From Daejeonella sp. (GTDB lineage: Bacteria > Bacteroidota > Bacteroidia > Sphingobacteriales > Sphingobacteriaceae): a stretch of 64,000 nt of DNA. Below, piece after piece: positions 18,767-28,765 of the stretch. The stretch is taken from contig NZ_JAFEIG010000020.1 in the NCBI RefSeq assembly GCF_017495225.1, positions 434,001 through 498,000 of the forward strand. Reading direction: 5' to 3'. Within the stretch, counting starts at the first letter, position 1. Each line of letters starts with the position of its first letter. Under the pieces are notes generated by a model. It searched no databases. It saw only the letters and a program-made list of their open reading frames with translations, and had not been told where the DNA came from. Made by a program: the position numbers and the translations under genes.

Positions 18767-20605
18767 CTAAATAATACCATGAAGTGGACCACCTTGGGCT
18801 CCCAGTTGATCAACTCGTTTTTCAACTTCTGGATCTTTAATTAACTCTGGAGCATGATGCTTTTTTAAGCGTGCATCAATAATTAGAGGGCCTTTACAAC
18901 CCCAATGTTTATGCTCAGTAAATGACTTAATTCCATGAATATCATGAGAAGGGTTACTTCTGGTGAAGCTTACCCAAACAAAATTATTTATACTTTCGGC
19001 TACGAAGCCAGCATCATCGCAAAGGATAAATAAAGGCAATCCATCTAAATTTGTATTAGCTAGGGCTGTATCTAATATTTCAATTTCATGAGATGTTTGC
19101 TCATGGCTTCCAAAAGGTGGCGCTTCAATAGCTAGAACACCAGGCATCACCATCTTGAACTTATCGAATGTTCTTGGCATCGTGAAGGATGCAGGTAATT
19201 CGGTCCATAAAGTGCGTTTTTTATCTCCTGCAGCGGCAATTGCAACCTTTGATCCCGAATTGATATCAGTCCCGCTATAATCTAAAGTATCAATTGTTGT
19301 TCGGGTATAAAAGTGTAAATCACGACTCAAATCAACACGCTCAAGAATATGCTGAATGAAGCCTTCGATATCGCTAGTTTTAAGGCTTGGATTATCTTCT
19401 TTATTAGATATGAATAAATATTTAGCTAAACTCAGCTGACTTTTACCCAAAATATGATTGGCGATAGTTAAAATTTCTTGAGGTTTTTTCTCATTGAGAT
19501 AAGGCGTATATCGCTCACTGCCAATGGCAAATAAAAGTGGATGTACACCGGCAGCATCTACCGCATTTACTTCATGCAGACCTGGAATTTCTTTAGGAAT
19601 AGCAGATCCTGTGATATCATGAATTAAAGCGCCAAAGCTAGTATCTTCTTGAGGTGGGCGACCAACTACAGTAAAAGACCAAATAGCATCTTTACGATGA
19701 TATACATTATGCACCTTCAATAATGGGAAAAGGTGTTGAAGACTATAATAGCCTAAATGATCCCCGAAAGGGCCTTCCAATTTATTGGCACCAGGCTCTA
19801 CGGTACCAGTAATAACAAAATCGGCATCTGAAGAGATACAAAAGCCTTCAGCATCATAAAAATAACGGAAACGGCGATTACCTAAGGCGCCAGCAAAAGT
19901 CATTTCAGACAATCCTTCAGGCAATGGCATAACTGCTGCTAAAGGGTGTGAGGGTGGCCCACCCACAAAAATACTTACTTTTAAGGCCTTTCCTTTGGCA
20001 TTAGCCTTGGTTTGGTGAACACCAATACCACGATGTAATTGATAATGAAGACCAATTTCCTCATCTGGAACATATTCATTACCACCTAATTGGATACGGT
20101 ACATACCTAAATTGGCATTCATAATACCTGGCTTGTCGATATCTTCGGTATAAACTTGAGGCATAGTCACAAATGGACCGCCATCCATTGGCCAATTAAC
20201 AATTTGAGGCAAGGCCGAAATACTTGTTTTACCAAATTTGATGGGTGAATTAAAACCACTTTTCAAAGGTAAAGCTGAAAAGGCAGTTAAGCCAGCACTA
20301 GCATATTTAAATGGGCTTTTTAAAGCTTTTAGAGGATCTGATTTAAGGTCTACAAGCGTTTTTATTGCATCCAGAGTATCCCTAAACATAAATTTAGAGC
20401 GATCAAGGGTACCAAAAAGATTTGAAACTGCTGGAAATTTACTTCCTTTGATATTTTCAAATAGTATGGCCGGTCCTTGATTTTCGTAAACACGCAAATG
20501 AATAGCAGCGGCTTCGAGGTAAGGATCAACTTCTTGTTTTATACGGACGAGGTGTCCATTTTTTTCAAGATCAGAAACGCAATCAGCAAGACTTTTATAA
20601 CCCAT
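18767..20605 (-). CDS. UbiD family decarboxylase (menaquinone-type)
   Basis: 612 residues from the ATG at 20605; the frame extends to 20641, but the extension is hydrophobic and unlike the family. UbiD enzymes decarboxylate aromatic acids using prenylated FMN. The conserved 'GPFGDHLGYYSL' segment and 'ELPASFTMPRTFDKFKMV' are typical. The window also encodes a UbiA-like prenyltransferase (46026) and MenG (45217), so a role in menaquinone formation, such as the decarboxylase of the futalosine route, is plausible. That assignment is inferred. No ubiX-type flavin prenyltransferase gene lies next to it. Confidence 0.88.
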   Translation of the reverse strand: MGYKSLADCVSDLEKNGHLVRIKQEVDPYLEAAAIHLRVYENQGPAILFENIKGSKFPAVSNLFGTLDRSKFMFRDTLDAIKTLVDLKSDPLKALKSPFKYASAGLTAFSALPLKSGFNSPIKFGKTSISALPQIVNWPMDGGPFVTMPQVYTEDIDKPGIMNANLGMYRIQLGGNEYVPDEEIGLHYQLHRGIGVHQTKANAKGKALKVSIFVGGPPSHPLAAVMPLPEGLSEMTFAGALGNRRFRYFYDAEGFCISSDADFVITGTVEPGANKLEGPFGDHLGYYSLQHLFPLLKVHNVYHRKDAIWSFTVVGRPPQEDTSFGALIHDITGSAIPKEIPGLHEVNAVDAAGVHPLLFAIGSERYTPYLNEKKPQEILTIANHILGKSQLSLAKYLFISNKEDNPSLKTSDIEGFIQHILERVDLSRDLHFYTRTTIDTLDYSGTDINSGSKVAIAAAGDKKRTLWTELPASFTMPRTFDKFKMVMPGVLAIEAPPFGSHEQTSHEIEILDTALANTNLDGLPLFILCDDAGFVAESINNFVWVSFTRSNPSHDIHGIKSFTEHKHWGCKGPLIIDARLKKHHAPELIKDPEVEKRVDQLGAQGGPLHGII

Positions 20606-20694
20606 TTTAAAAATAAATTGCACCAATAAATAATGGTGCAATTTATAAAATTGTGAAGCAGGAATTTAAACCTTTAAGATTTATGTTTTAAAGA

Positions 20695-21159
20695 TTACAA
20701 AACCATGTTGTAGGAAATACACTCTATGCCAAATTTATTTAAAAAATCTACGCCTTCATCGCTGGGCAAACCTTTATATTCTGCATAAGACGCTTTAAAC
20801 AACACTTTTTTTATTCCCGAGGAATAAATAATTCGCGCACAAGAAATGCAAGGAGAAAGCGTCACATAAAGTGTTGATCCGCTTAAATTCATCCCATTTT
20901 TCACAGCATAGAGAATAGCATTTTCTTCTGCATGTAAGGCTAGCGAACAACTATTCTTTGAATCTCGCGGGCAACCAGTCTCGGGCCATTCTTCATCACA
21001 GTTGTGAGTTCCGGCTGGCGGACCATTATAACCGATAGAAATTATGCGCGTATCTTTGGTTAAAACAGCACCGACCTGTGCTTTCACGCAATGAGAGCGT
21101 GAAGCAAGGTCGGTTGCTAAATTCATAAAAATTGAATCGAAGCTTGGTTTTTTATTCAT
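20695..21159 (-). CDS. dCMP deaminase family protein (cytidine/deoxycytidylate deaminase, zinc-binding)
   Basis: 154 residues. The zinc site is intact: H76-A-E78 and P103-C104-x-x-C107. The region before it contains 'GYNGPPAGTHNCDEEWPE' with additional Cys and His, as in the dCMP deaminase/ComEB group. It should deaminate dCMP to dUMP in pyrimidine deoxynucleotide metabolism. The gene shares one base with the stop of the upstream sugar transporter (TAATG), indicating translational coupling, although their functions seem unrelated. It could be a related deaminase, but the length and motifs favour dCMP. Confidence 0.92.
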   Translation of the reverse strand: MNKKPSFDSIFMNLATDLASRSHCVKAQVGAVLTKDTRIISIGYNGPPAGTHNCDEEWPETGCPRDSKNSCSLALHAEENAILYAVKNGMNLSGSTLYVTLSPCISCARIIYSSGIKKVLFKASYAEYKGLPSDEGVDFLNKFGIECISYNMVL

Positions 21160-22766
21160 TAATGTCCAGGTTCTGTATCCAATTTGCTAACGTCAAATCC
21201 TTGTTTTTTAAGTTCTGAACTCACTTTTATAGCGAAGTAAGCTAGGTAAACAAAACCTAAGAAAGGAACAATATAAGATATATGAATGCCACTAGTATCA
21301 GCAAGAATTCCCTGTACTGGAGGAATAATAGCACCACCAAGAATCATCATAATTAAAAATGCAGAACCCTGAGAAGTATATTTACCTAAACCAGTGATTG
21401 CCAATGCAAAAATACAAGGCCACATGATTGAGCAAGCTAATCCTCCTGCAAGAAATGCGAATATTGCCACATTTCCAGTAGTTAATAATCCCACAACCAT
21501 TGCTAATCCACCCAAGAAACCGAAGGTTAATAAGGTTTTAGCAGGCTTTTCCTGACTGTAGAAGAAACCAGCAATTAAAATAACCAAACATACTGCATAA
21601 GCAAAAAACTGCTCTACAGAGGTTCCATTTAAGTGATTTAAGAATAAAATGATTGAAAATGCAATAAAAGGCATCACAATAGTTAAGATTCTCTTAGTTG
21701 TTTTAGATAGTTTGAAAGCACTAACTGCACCAGTCCAGCGACCAATCATCATACTTCCCCAATAAAGAGAAATAAAAGGTGCAATTTGAGAATCTGAAAG
21801 TCCGCCAAAATCAGGCAATTGCAATAAAGCACCCATATTACTTTGGATACTCACTTCAACTCCTACGTAAGTAAAAATAGCAATCATTCCTAAAATCAGT
21901 TGAGGGTAACCCATTGCACCCCATCCTGACTTATCCTTACCTGCAGCTTTTAGAGCCACTAATAAAGTAAGAATAATGATAAATAGCGAAAGGTATACAA
22001 AAACAGACATTCCTAAACCTGTTGCTTTTGAGATTGGATCAGCAGCTAAAATCAATAAGAATGCTATAAAAATAACAAATAAAGGAAGGTTTGTCTTTCC
22101 GCTAGCTTCTACCTTTTCGTCACTAGTAACTTTAGGGAGTTTTGAAACCCAAAAGAATAAGGCAACAGCCAGAAATAAACCAGCAAGAATGTAATACAAG
22201 GTATTTATTGAGGAAATTTCAATGTCTTTTGGAACTGCAGCAGTTGCTGAGCCGAAAAGAATAACGCTCACTGCAATCGGACCTAATAATCCACCTAAAT
22301 TATTAATACCACCAGCTAAATTTAACCGGTTTGCACCAGTTACGGGACTTCCAAGTGCTACTACGAAAGGATTTGCAGCTGTTTGTTGAAGTGAAAAACC
22401 TATAGCTACAAAGAAAAAAGCTAATAAAATAAAGTTAAATGATCCAGAATTTACAGCGGGAATCATCATTAATGCCCCTCCAGCCGAAATTACAAGTCCC
22501 AAAGCGATACTATTTTTATATCCCAATTTATTAAGAATATCTACCTTAATAATTTTAGATGCATAAAATAAAATCAAAGAACCAATGAAATAACCACCAT
22601 AAAAGGTAAAATCAATTAATTGGGACTCAAATTGGGTTAGATTAAAGTGCGTTTTACAGAATGGTATAAATATACCATTACTTGCAGCCAAAAAGCCCCA
22701 GAAGAAAAACACTGTTATAAGTGTATAAAGAGCTGAGGAATAATTTTTTTGTGAATTGTTATCCAT
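21159..22766 (-). CDS. FucP-like MFS sugar transporter
   Basis: 535 residues from the ATG at 22766; the longer frame to 22802 adds an unlikely 12-residue leader. It is a polytopic MFS transporter of the sugar:H+ symporter (FucP) type common in Bacteroidota. Visible features are '[18 protein letters not shown]', '[18 protein letters not shown]' and the loop '[18 protein letters not shown]', which match glucose/galactose and fucose transporters. It is longer than FucP because it has an extra hydrophilic/hydrophobic stretch in the middle. Substrate is not determined. It is translationally coupled to the dCMP deaminase gene. Confidence 0.9.
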   Translation of the reverse strand: MDNNSQKNYSSALYTLITVFFFWGFLAASNGIFIPFCKTHFNLTQFESQLIDFTFYGGYFIGSLILFYASKIIKVDILNKLGYKNSIALGLVISAGGALMMIPAVNSGSFNFILLAFFFVAIGFSLQQTAANPFVVALGSPVTGANRLNLAGGINNLGGLLGPIAVSVILFGSATAAVPKDIEISSINTLYYILAGLFLAVALFFWVSKLPKVTSDEKVEASGKTNLPLFVIFIAFLLILAADPISKATGLGMSVFVYLSLFIIILTLLVALKAAGKDKSGWGAMGYPQLILGMIAIFTYVGVEVSIQSNMGALLQLPDFGGLSDSQIAPFISLYWGSMMIGRWTGAVSAFKLSKTTKRILTIVMPFIAFSIILFLNHLNGTSVEQFFAYAVCLVILIAGFFYSQEKPAKTLLTFGFLGGLAMVVGLLTTGNVAIFAFLAGGLACSIMWPCIFALAITGLGKYTSQGSAFLIMMILGGAIIPPVQGILADTSGIHISYIVPFLGFVYLAYFAIKVSSELKKQGFDVSKLDTEPGH

Positions 22767-22911
22767 ATCTAATTTTAAATTATTGAAAAATTTATCTAAC
22801 ATAAATTATTTTTCTCATATCTCTAAGTTTTTAATGTTTTTATATTAAATAGTATAGAATTATTCAATTTTAGGTTAATTTGCAATTCATAAAAATGGAT
22901 TTAAAATTCGG

Positions 22912-23541
22912 ATGATAGAAATAATCATTTCAGGGATTTCTTTGGGCTTTGTACTTTCTTTTTTAACTGGTCCAGTATTTTTCGCTCTGATAAAAACAAG
23001 TATAGAAAAAGGCTTTAGTGCAGGTGTTTCATTGGCAGCAGGAGTAGTTTTTAGCGATATTTTTTATGTCGCATTAACCGTTTATGGTACCTCCTTTTTA
23101 GCATTGGAAAACAAGTATCGCATGGAAATTGGAATAGTAGGAAGTACTATTTTATTTAGTGTTGGATTATATTATTTATTTAAGAAGGTAAAGGTCAATT
23201 ACGAGCAAACCGCGTCCAAAAGGCATTATACAGGGTATTTTCTGAAAGGTTTCTTGATGTGTATTTTTAATCCAGCAGTTTTACTTTATTGGCTAAGCGT
23301 TACAAGTGGTGTAATTTCTTTATCAGGAGGAATTAATTCTGCCTACATACTTCCATTTTATGGTTCAATTTTAATCACACAATTTAGCCTGGATGTGCTT
23401 AAAGCTTATTATGCCAATAAATTGAGATATAAAATAAAGGAAAAGACCATCTCTAATCTTAATAAAATTGCAGGGGTTTTAATTCTAATATTTGCAGCAA
23501 GAATAATTTACAATCTTATAATAGGCCATTCATTAATTTAA
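22912..23541 (+). CDS. LysE family translocator
   Basis: 209 residues with about six membrane segments. The N-terminal motif 'GFVLSFLTGPVFFALIKTSI' and the following 'AAGVVFSDIFYVALTVYG' are the LysE/RhtB signature, and 'FLMCIFNPAVLLYWL' is the conserved second half. These proteins export amino acids. It lies divergently from the FucP-like transporter, across a 145-base gap, and its stop is followed by a bidirectional terminator. The nearest promoter-like sequence is TTAATTTG upstream, one base off the consensus. The substrate is unknown. Confidence 0.9.
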   Translation: MIEIIISGISLGFVLSFLTGPVFFALIKTSIEKGFSAGVSLAAGVVFSDIFYVALTVYGTSFLALENKYRMEIGIVGSTILFSVGLYYLFKKVKVNYEQTASKRHYTGYFLKGFLMCIFNPAVLLYWLSVTSGVISLSGGINSAYILPFYGSILITQFSLDVLKAYYANKLRYKIKEKTISNLNKIAGVLILIFAARIIYNLIIGHSLI

Positions 23542-23561
23542 AATTAGAGGCCTGACAAACA

Positions 23562-23598
23562 AAAAAAGGGATTGCATATGAAATGCAATCCCTTTTTT
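23562..23598. terminator. Bidirectional intrinsic terminator
   Basis: An A-run followed by GGGATTGCAT, a five-base loop, ATGCAATCCC and a T-run. It separates the convergent lysE-like and purF-like genes and can act on both strands. Confidence 0.9.
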
Positions 23599-23613
23599 AA
23601 AATTGTTTTTTTC

Positions 23614-25515
23614 TTAATAAGCTCTTTGATTTTTACCCTCCACCCAATTCATAAAGGCTTTATTAACCACCTTATTTCCTCCAAGCGTAGGATAATTTCC
23701 AGAGAAATACCAATCACCTAGATGTGCAGGGATAGCTTTATGAAGATTATCTAGTGTTTGATAAATCACCTTGACTTCTGCCTTGATTTCTTTAGGAGTA
23801 ATAATTTGAGCTATTCTATCCGAAATTTCCTGATCTGTAAAAGGACTGTAAATATCTTGAACATGATTTTTAACTTGCTTATTACCAAGCTTTTGAGATT
23901 CAAGACAATTTTGATAAACGCGATCAATGACATCTGCCATTCCTCTTTCTTTTAACAGAGAAATAGTTGCTTCAAATGCTACAAACTCGCCCATTCTCGA
24001 CATATCGATACCGTAGCAATCAGGATATCGAATTTGAGGTGCTGATGAAACAACAATAATCTTTTTGGGACCTAAACGATCTAATATCTTTAAGATACTC
24101 TGCTTTAACGTAGTACCTCTAACAATTGAATCGTCAAGAATTACCAAATTATCGGTACCCTTGTTTATCAATCCGTAGGTGGTATCATACACATGCGCCA
24201 CCATATCCTGTCTATCAGCATCTTGAGTAATGAATGTACGAAGCTTAACGTCCTTAATAGCGATTTTTTCAACTCTAGCAGTTAAGCTTAACACATCATT
24301 AAGCTCAGCGTCGGTAATTTTATCAGAACGATTTAATAAAATATCTTTTTGATAGTCCCTAAGGTAATTATGAACTCCCTCTACCATTCCATAAAATGCT
24401 ACTTCTGCTGTATTGGGTATAAAGGAGAAAACAGTGTTTTTAATGTCGCGGTTGATGGCGTCAAAGATCTGCGGACAAAGATTTAATCCGAGTTGTTTAC
24501 GTTCTTTATAAATGGAGGCATCGCTACCTCTAGAAAAATAAATACGTTCAAAAGAACATGATTTTTGTTCTTCAGGCTCTCTAAATTGCTCTTCAGTGAT
24601 TTTACCATTCTTTTTAATGATTAAAGCATGGCCTGGTTTTATTTCCTTTACTGATTCCAGGGGAACGTTAAATGCTGTTTGAATTGCTGGGCGCTCGGAT
24701 GTTACAATCACAATTTCATCGTCATGATAGTAAAATGCAGGTCTAATTCCCGATGGATCACGCATTACAAAAGCATCTCCATGACCTAAAATTCCACTAA
24801 TGGTATAACCACCATCCCAAGTTTTTGCTGAGCGACGAAGTATTGAAGCTACATCAATATGTTCGGCAATCTGGTGACTTATCTGCTCATTTGAGAAACC
24901 TTCATTTTTGTATTTATCGAAAAGAATCTGATTTTCATCATCTAGGAAGTGTCCAATTTTTTCGAGAACGGTAACTGTATCTGTGCGTTCTTTTGGATGC
25001 TGACCCAATTCGAAAAGCTGTTCTAAAAGCTCATCTACATTGGTCATATTGAAGTTACCACTAACTACCAGATTTCGAGTCATCCAATTGTTTTGACGTA
25101 AAAAAGGATGACAGCTCTCAATACTATTTTTACCATGAGTACCATAGCGTAAATGCCCCATTAAAACTTCACCGGTAAAGCTTATATTTTCTTTAAGCCA
25201 TTCTGTATCTTGAAGTAGCTCTGGTGATTCTTTATGAACATCCGCAAACTTTTTCTGTACATATTCAAAAATCTCTGCAACAGCATTGGCACCCATTGCT
25301 CTATGGCGACTAATATATCGCTTTCCAGGTTGAACATCGAGTTTTATCGTTGCAATACCTGCACCATCTTGTCCCCGATTATGCTGTTTTTCCATTAATA
25401 AATACAGCTTATTTAGTCCGTAAAGGGCCGTACCATATTTTTCCTGATAAAAAGAAAGAGGTTTTAAAAGACGGATAAGTGCTATTCCGCACTCATGTTT
25501 AATCTGGTCACTCAT
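23614..25515 (-). CDS. PurF-type amidophosphoribosyltransferase family protein (long Bacteroidota form)
   Basis: 633 residues, clearly longer than the usual ~500. The class II glutaminase domain starts at Cys9 in 'MSDQIKHECGIALIR', with 'QHNRGQDGAGIA' and 'GHLRYGTHGKNSIESCHP'. The usual HNGN motif reads 'VVSGNFNMTN', so its Asn is not in the canonical place. The phosphoribosyltransferase domain has the PRPP-binding 'LVILDDSIVRGTT'. PurF makes phosphoribosylamine from PRPP and glutamine, the first purine step. This long form is typical of Bacteroidota and may coexist with a canonical PurF. I therefore do not assign the symbol purF, although a purine role is likely. Confidence 0.8.
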   Translation of the reverse strand: MSDQIKHECGIALIRLLKPLSFYQEKYGTALYGLNKLYLLMEKQHNRGQDGAGIATIKLDVQPGKRYISRHRAMGANAVAEIFEYVQKKFADVHKESPELLQDTEWLKENISFTGEVLMGHLRYGTHGKNSIESCHPFLRQNNWMTRNLVVSGNFNMTNVDELLEQLFELGQHPKERTDTVTVLEKIGHFLDDENQILFDKYKNEGFSNEQISHQIAEHIDVASILRRSAKTWDGGYTISGILGHGDAFVMRDPSGIRPAFYYHDDEIVIVTSERPAIQTAFNVPLESVKEIKPGHALIIKKNGKITEEQFREPEEQKSCSFERIYFSRGSDASIYKERKQLGLNLCPQIFDAINRDIKNTVFSFIPNTAEVAFYGMVEGVHNYLRDYQKDILLNRSDKITDAELNDVLSLTARVEKIAIKDVKLRTFITQDADRQDMVAHVYDTTYGLINKGTDNLVILDDSIVRGTTLKQSILKILDRLGPKKIIVVSSAPQIRYPDCYGIDMSRMGEFVAFEATISLLKERGMADVIDRVYQNCLESQKLGNKQVKNHVQDIYSPFTDQEISDRIAQIITPKEIKAEVKVIYQTLDNLHKAIPAHLGDWYFSGNYPTLGGNKVVNKAFMNWVEGKNQRAY

Positions 25516-25630
25516 AAGATATTCTGAGATTGTAAAAATAGAAATTTAAACGCTAAGTATCCAACGAAAAAATACTGAAAATGATCTAATATGGAATTAA
25601 ATTTAAAGATTTTAAGATTAAGTCGCATGC

Positions 25631-27115
25631 TTATAAAAACTGTTCAATAAGTGATGGGAAAACAATTAATAATAGCAATAAGAAAGCCAAGAAAGCACTT
25701 AGATAGGTTTTAGGAGAAATACTTGCTTTTATTTCAGTATCTGTAGATTCTCTCAAATAAGCATTTAGTGGGATCTTAAAATAATAAAACAAGGAAATTA
25801 AGGTGCTTAAAGCTGCAACAATAATCATAATTAAAATCACAGACGAGCCGGAGCTATTGTATGCGTCTAAGGCAGTAGAAAAAACGAAAAACTTAGCTGT
25901 AAAACCGGCGGTTGGAGGCAATCCTGTAAGTGAAACAAGTACAATTACGAAGCAAATCATTAAAATACTTAATTGTTTACCTAAGCCTGAGTATTCATCA
26001 ATATTTTGTTTTGCAGTTTGATCTTCTATTTCATCAAGGATTAAGAAGGCAGCCATATTCATGATTACATAGATAAACATGTAAAAAATGAGGGCCTTAT
26101 AGCCTTGACCAGGTAATACAAAAAGCGCCATAAACATAAAACCTGTATGTCCTATTGATGAATAGGCAAGCATTCTCTTTGAATTATTTTGCCAAATTGC
26201 CGCAAAATTTCCAAGAACCATACTTAAAATAGCAATCATTGCCAACACAGTAAAAATGGCATTTGAGGCTATGCCTATTGCTTGTAGAAGTATCAAAAAC
26301 TTAATCAAAACAGCAAATCCCGCTATTTTGGGCCCTGTAGATAAAAATGCAGTTACCGGACTTGGTGCTCCTTGATAAACATCAGGAACCCAAAAATGAA
26401 GAGGAAATGCAGAAAGTTTAAAGGCAATTCCAACAAATACTAAGGTTAAGCTTAGCACTAAGGGCAATTGAGGTAAATTTTGAAGGCCAGCAATAAATGA
26501 TGGTCCTTGTAAATAAAGTGAGCCTGTGAAGCCGTAAAGTAAAGATATTCCATACAGCATAATGGCAGAAGCCACTGAGCCAAACAATACATATTTTAAA
26601 GATGCTTCACTTTGTTTTGAATCTTTTGAAATATAACCAACCATTAAATAAGACCCTAAAGAAACCATCTCAATGGAAAGAAATAACATCAATAAATTAG
26701 AAGACATGACCATTAAATTCATCCCAAGGTGAACGGCTAATAAAATTGCATAAAGATCTCCAGTCCCCTTGCCATGTTCTTGTAGCGATTTATTAAACCT
26801 TATAAACAGAAGAAAAATCAGGCTGACTAGGCAAAAAAGAATTTTAAATAGCACCGAAAGGTGATCTAGAACTATCATTCCTCCGAATAAAACCTGAGGA
26901 TTTAAATTCAAAAGAGTAAAATTTTGAGTTAATACAATTAAAACAATGGCCATTGATAGGCCAAAGCTCATTTGAGGGAGCTTTTTAGAGAAAAACAAGT
27001 CAATTATTATAACCAATAGAAATCCTGCCACCAAGACTATCTCAGACTCTAAATAAGCCAAACTAGCAAGCGTATCATTAATCGATGAAGAAATAAAAGG
27101 TATAAACTCAACCAT
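25631..27115 (-). CDS. nuoN: NADH-quinone oxidoreductase subunit N
   Basis: 494 residues. A proton-pumping membrane subunit of respiratory complex I, in the Mrp antiporter-like family with about fourteen spans. Conserved features include 'KLSAFPLHFWVPDVYQGAPS' and 'SKRMLAYSSIGHTGFMFMAL'. It is the last gene of a nuoH-I-J-K-L-M-N cluster and overlaps nuoM by one base. No terminator hairpin is evident after it. About 115 bases lie between it and the PurF-type gene. Confidence 0.95.
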   Translation of the reverse strand: MVEFIPFISSSINDTLASLAYLESEIVLVAGFLLVIIIDLFFSKKLPQMSFGLSMAIVLIVLTQNFTLLNLNPQVLFGGMIVLDHLSVLFKILFCLVSLIFLLFIRFNKSLQEHGKGTGDLYAILLAVHLGMNLMVMSSNLLMLFLSIEMVSLGSYLMVGYISKDSKQSEASLKYVLFGSVASAIMLYGISLLYGFTGSLYLQGPSFIAGLQNLPQLPLVLSLTLVFVGIAFKLSAFPLHFWVPDVYQGAPSPVTAFLSTGPKIAGFAVLIKFLILLQAIGIASNAIFTVLAMIAILSMVLGNFAAIWQNNSKRMLAYSSIGHTGFMFMALFVLPGQGYKALIFYMFIYVIMNMAAFLILDEIEDQTAKQNIDEYSGLGKQLSILMICFVIVLVSLTGLPPTAGFTAKFFVFSTALDAYNSSGSSVILIMIIVAALSTLISLFYYFKIPLNAYLRESTDTEIKASISPKTYLSAFLAFLLLLLIVFPSLIEQFL

Positions 27116-28710
27116 TAGTTTAAAATTAATTGCACAAATGCTAATATTGAAGCATTCATCTTATCAAATAATAATGATGGAAAAATTCCAAGTGCTAGAG
27201 CTAAAATAGCTAATGGGACTAAGGCAATTTTTTCGCGCATATTCACATCTTTCAGTTTTGACAACCAATCATCGCCACCTTTTAATTGAGTTGGACCAAA
27301 AAACATGCGTTGGAGAGTCCAGAGGAAATAAGCAGCCCCCAATAAAATTCCAACAGAAGCTAAAACTGCCATCCAGCGTGGTAGGAGTCCGTTAACTTGT
27401 TCCGAGTTGAATGCACCAATTAAGCTAAAAGCTTCGGCCATAAATGCAGAAAATCCGGGTAATCCAAGCGAGGCAAAAAAGGCAATCATCACAAAAGCAG
27501 TGAACTGAGGCATTATTTCAGCCAAGCCACTAAAATTTGCAATTTCACGATCATGCACACGCTCATAGATCATTCCTACTAAAAAGAAAAGCATGGCTGA
27601 TAAAGCACCGTGGCTAATCATTTGAAGCATCGCACCACTAATCCCTTCGCTGGTAGATGATGCGATACCTAAAAGTACAAAGCCCATGTGAGATACCGAA
27701 GAATAAGCGATTAAGCGCTTTAAGTCAGTCTGAGCTAAGGCATTTAAAGCTCCATAAAGTATCGAAATCACACCAATTAGTCCGATCCACCATGCCGATT
27801 GCATAGCTGCATCCGGGAAAATACTAAAGCAAATTCTAATAATTCCGTAGCCACCAACCTTTAATAATAATCCAGCAAGAATAATAGAAACAGGTGTAGG
27901 TGCTTCCACGTGAGCATCGGGTAGCCAAGTGTGGAGGGGAACAATCGGAACCTTTATAGAAAAGGCAATAAATAAAACGATGAAAGCTAATAAACGAGCT
28001 GACATGCCAAATAGATTATTATCAGCTAGAGCAGAGAAAATGGAGCCATCTGCGTAATTTGCAGGATCCATCATCAAAATCATGTTAAAGGTATGATTTC
28101 CATTAACAGGGTCAGAAACTGAAAAATAAAGGCCTATAATGACCAATAGCATGAATACAGATCCAAAAAGCGTATATAAAAAGAATTTTATAGCAGCATA
28201 TTCTCTTTTAACACCACCCCAAATCCCGATAAGGAAATACAGAGGCAGCAGCATTAATTCATAAAAAATATAGAAAAGGAAGAAATCCAAGGCACAGAAA
28301 ACACCAATAACAGCGGTATTTAAAAGAAGAAATAATGAAAAATACGCTTTTAATTTAGTTTTTATTTCCCAAGAGGCTAGCGTTGCAACGAAGGTAACAA
28401 GTGCTGAAAGAATTAAAAATGGCATCGAAATACCATCAATCCCTAGAAAATAATCTATCTCTAACTTACCGATGGTGCCGAGATCTAAACGAATCCACGA
28501 TAGCTTTTCTACCCATTGGAATTGAGACTCCTTATTTATTCCTGCATTTATGGGAGAACTATTAAAGTTAAAATAGATAAAAAGGCTTAATATAAACTGA
28601 ATCAAACTTACTCCGAGAGTAATATATTTAAACTGATTTTGAATCCGATTGGGAAGTATCAAAATCAGCAATGCAGCTATAAGCGGTAAAAAAATCAAAA
28701 ATGATAACAT
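27115..28710 (-). CDS. nuoM: NADH-quinone oxidoreductase subunit M
   Basis: 531 residues. The second antiporter-like subunit of complex I. The lysine-rich functional helices are seen in 'FSIKVPIVPLHTWLPDAHVE' and 'LKRLIAYSSVSHMGFVLLGI', with the key glutamate in 'IFYELMLLPLYFLIGIWG'. It shares one base with nuoN and lies 55 bases after nuoL. Together with L and N it forms the distal arm that translocates protons. Confidence 0.96.
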   Translation of the reverse strand: MLSFLIFLPLIAALLILILPNRIQNQFKYITLGVSLIQFILSLFIYFNFNSSPINAGINKESQFQWVEKLSWIRLDLGTIGKLEIDYFLGIDGISMPFLILSALVTFVATLASWEIKTKLKAYFSLFLLLNTAVIGVFCALDFFLFYIFYELMLLPLYFLIGIWGGVKREYAAIKFFLYTLFGSVFMLLVIIGLYFSVSDPVNGNHTFNMILMMDPANYADGSIFSALADNNLFGMSARLLAFIVLFIAFSIKVPIVPLHTWLPDAHVEAPTPVSIILAGLLLKVGGYGIIRICFSIFPDAAMQSAWWIGLIGVISILYGALNALAQTDLKRLIAYSSVSHMGFVLLGIASSTSEGISGAMLQMISHGALSAMLFFLVGMIYERVHDREIANFSGLAEIMPQFTAFVMIAFFASLGLPGFSAFMAEAFSLIGAFNSEQVNGLLPRWMAVLASVGILLGAAYFLWTLQRMFFGPTQLKGGDDWLSKLKDVNMREKIALVPLAILALALGIFPSLLFDKMNASILAFVQLILN

Positions 28711-28765
28711 ATCTAATTGTTCCCCCCCGAAAAAGCTATAGCAGTGATTAATAATTTGCTTAAGG

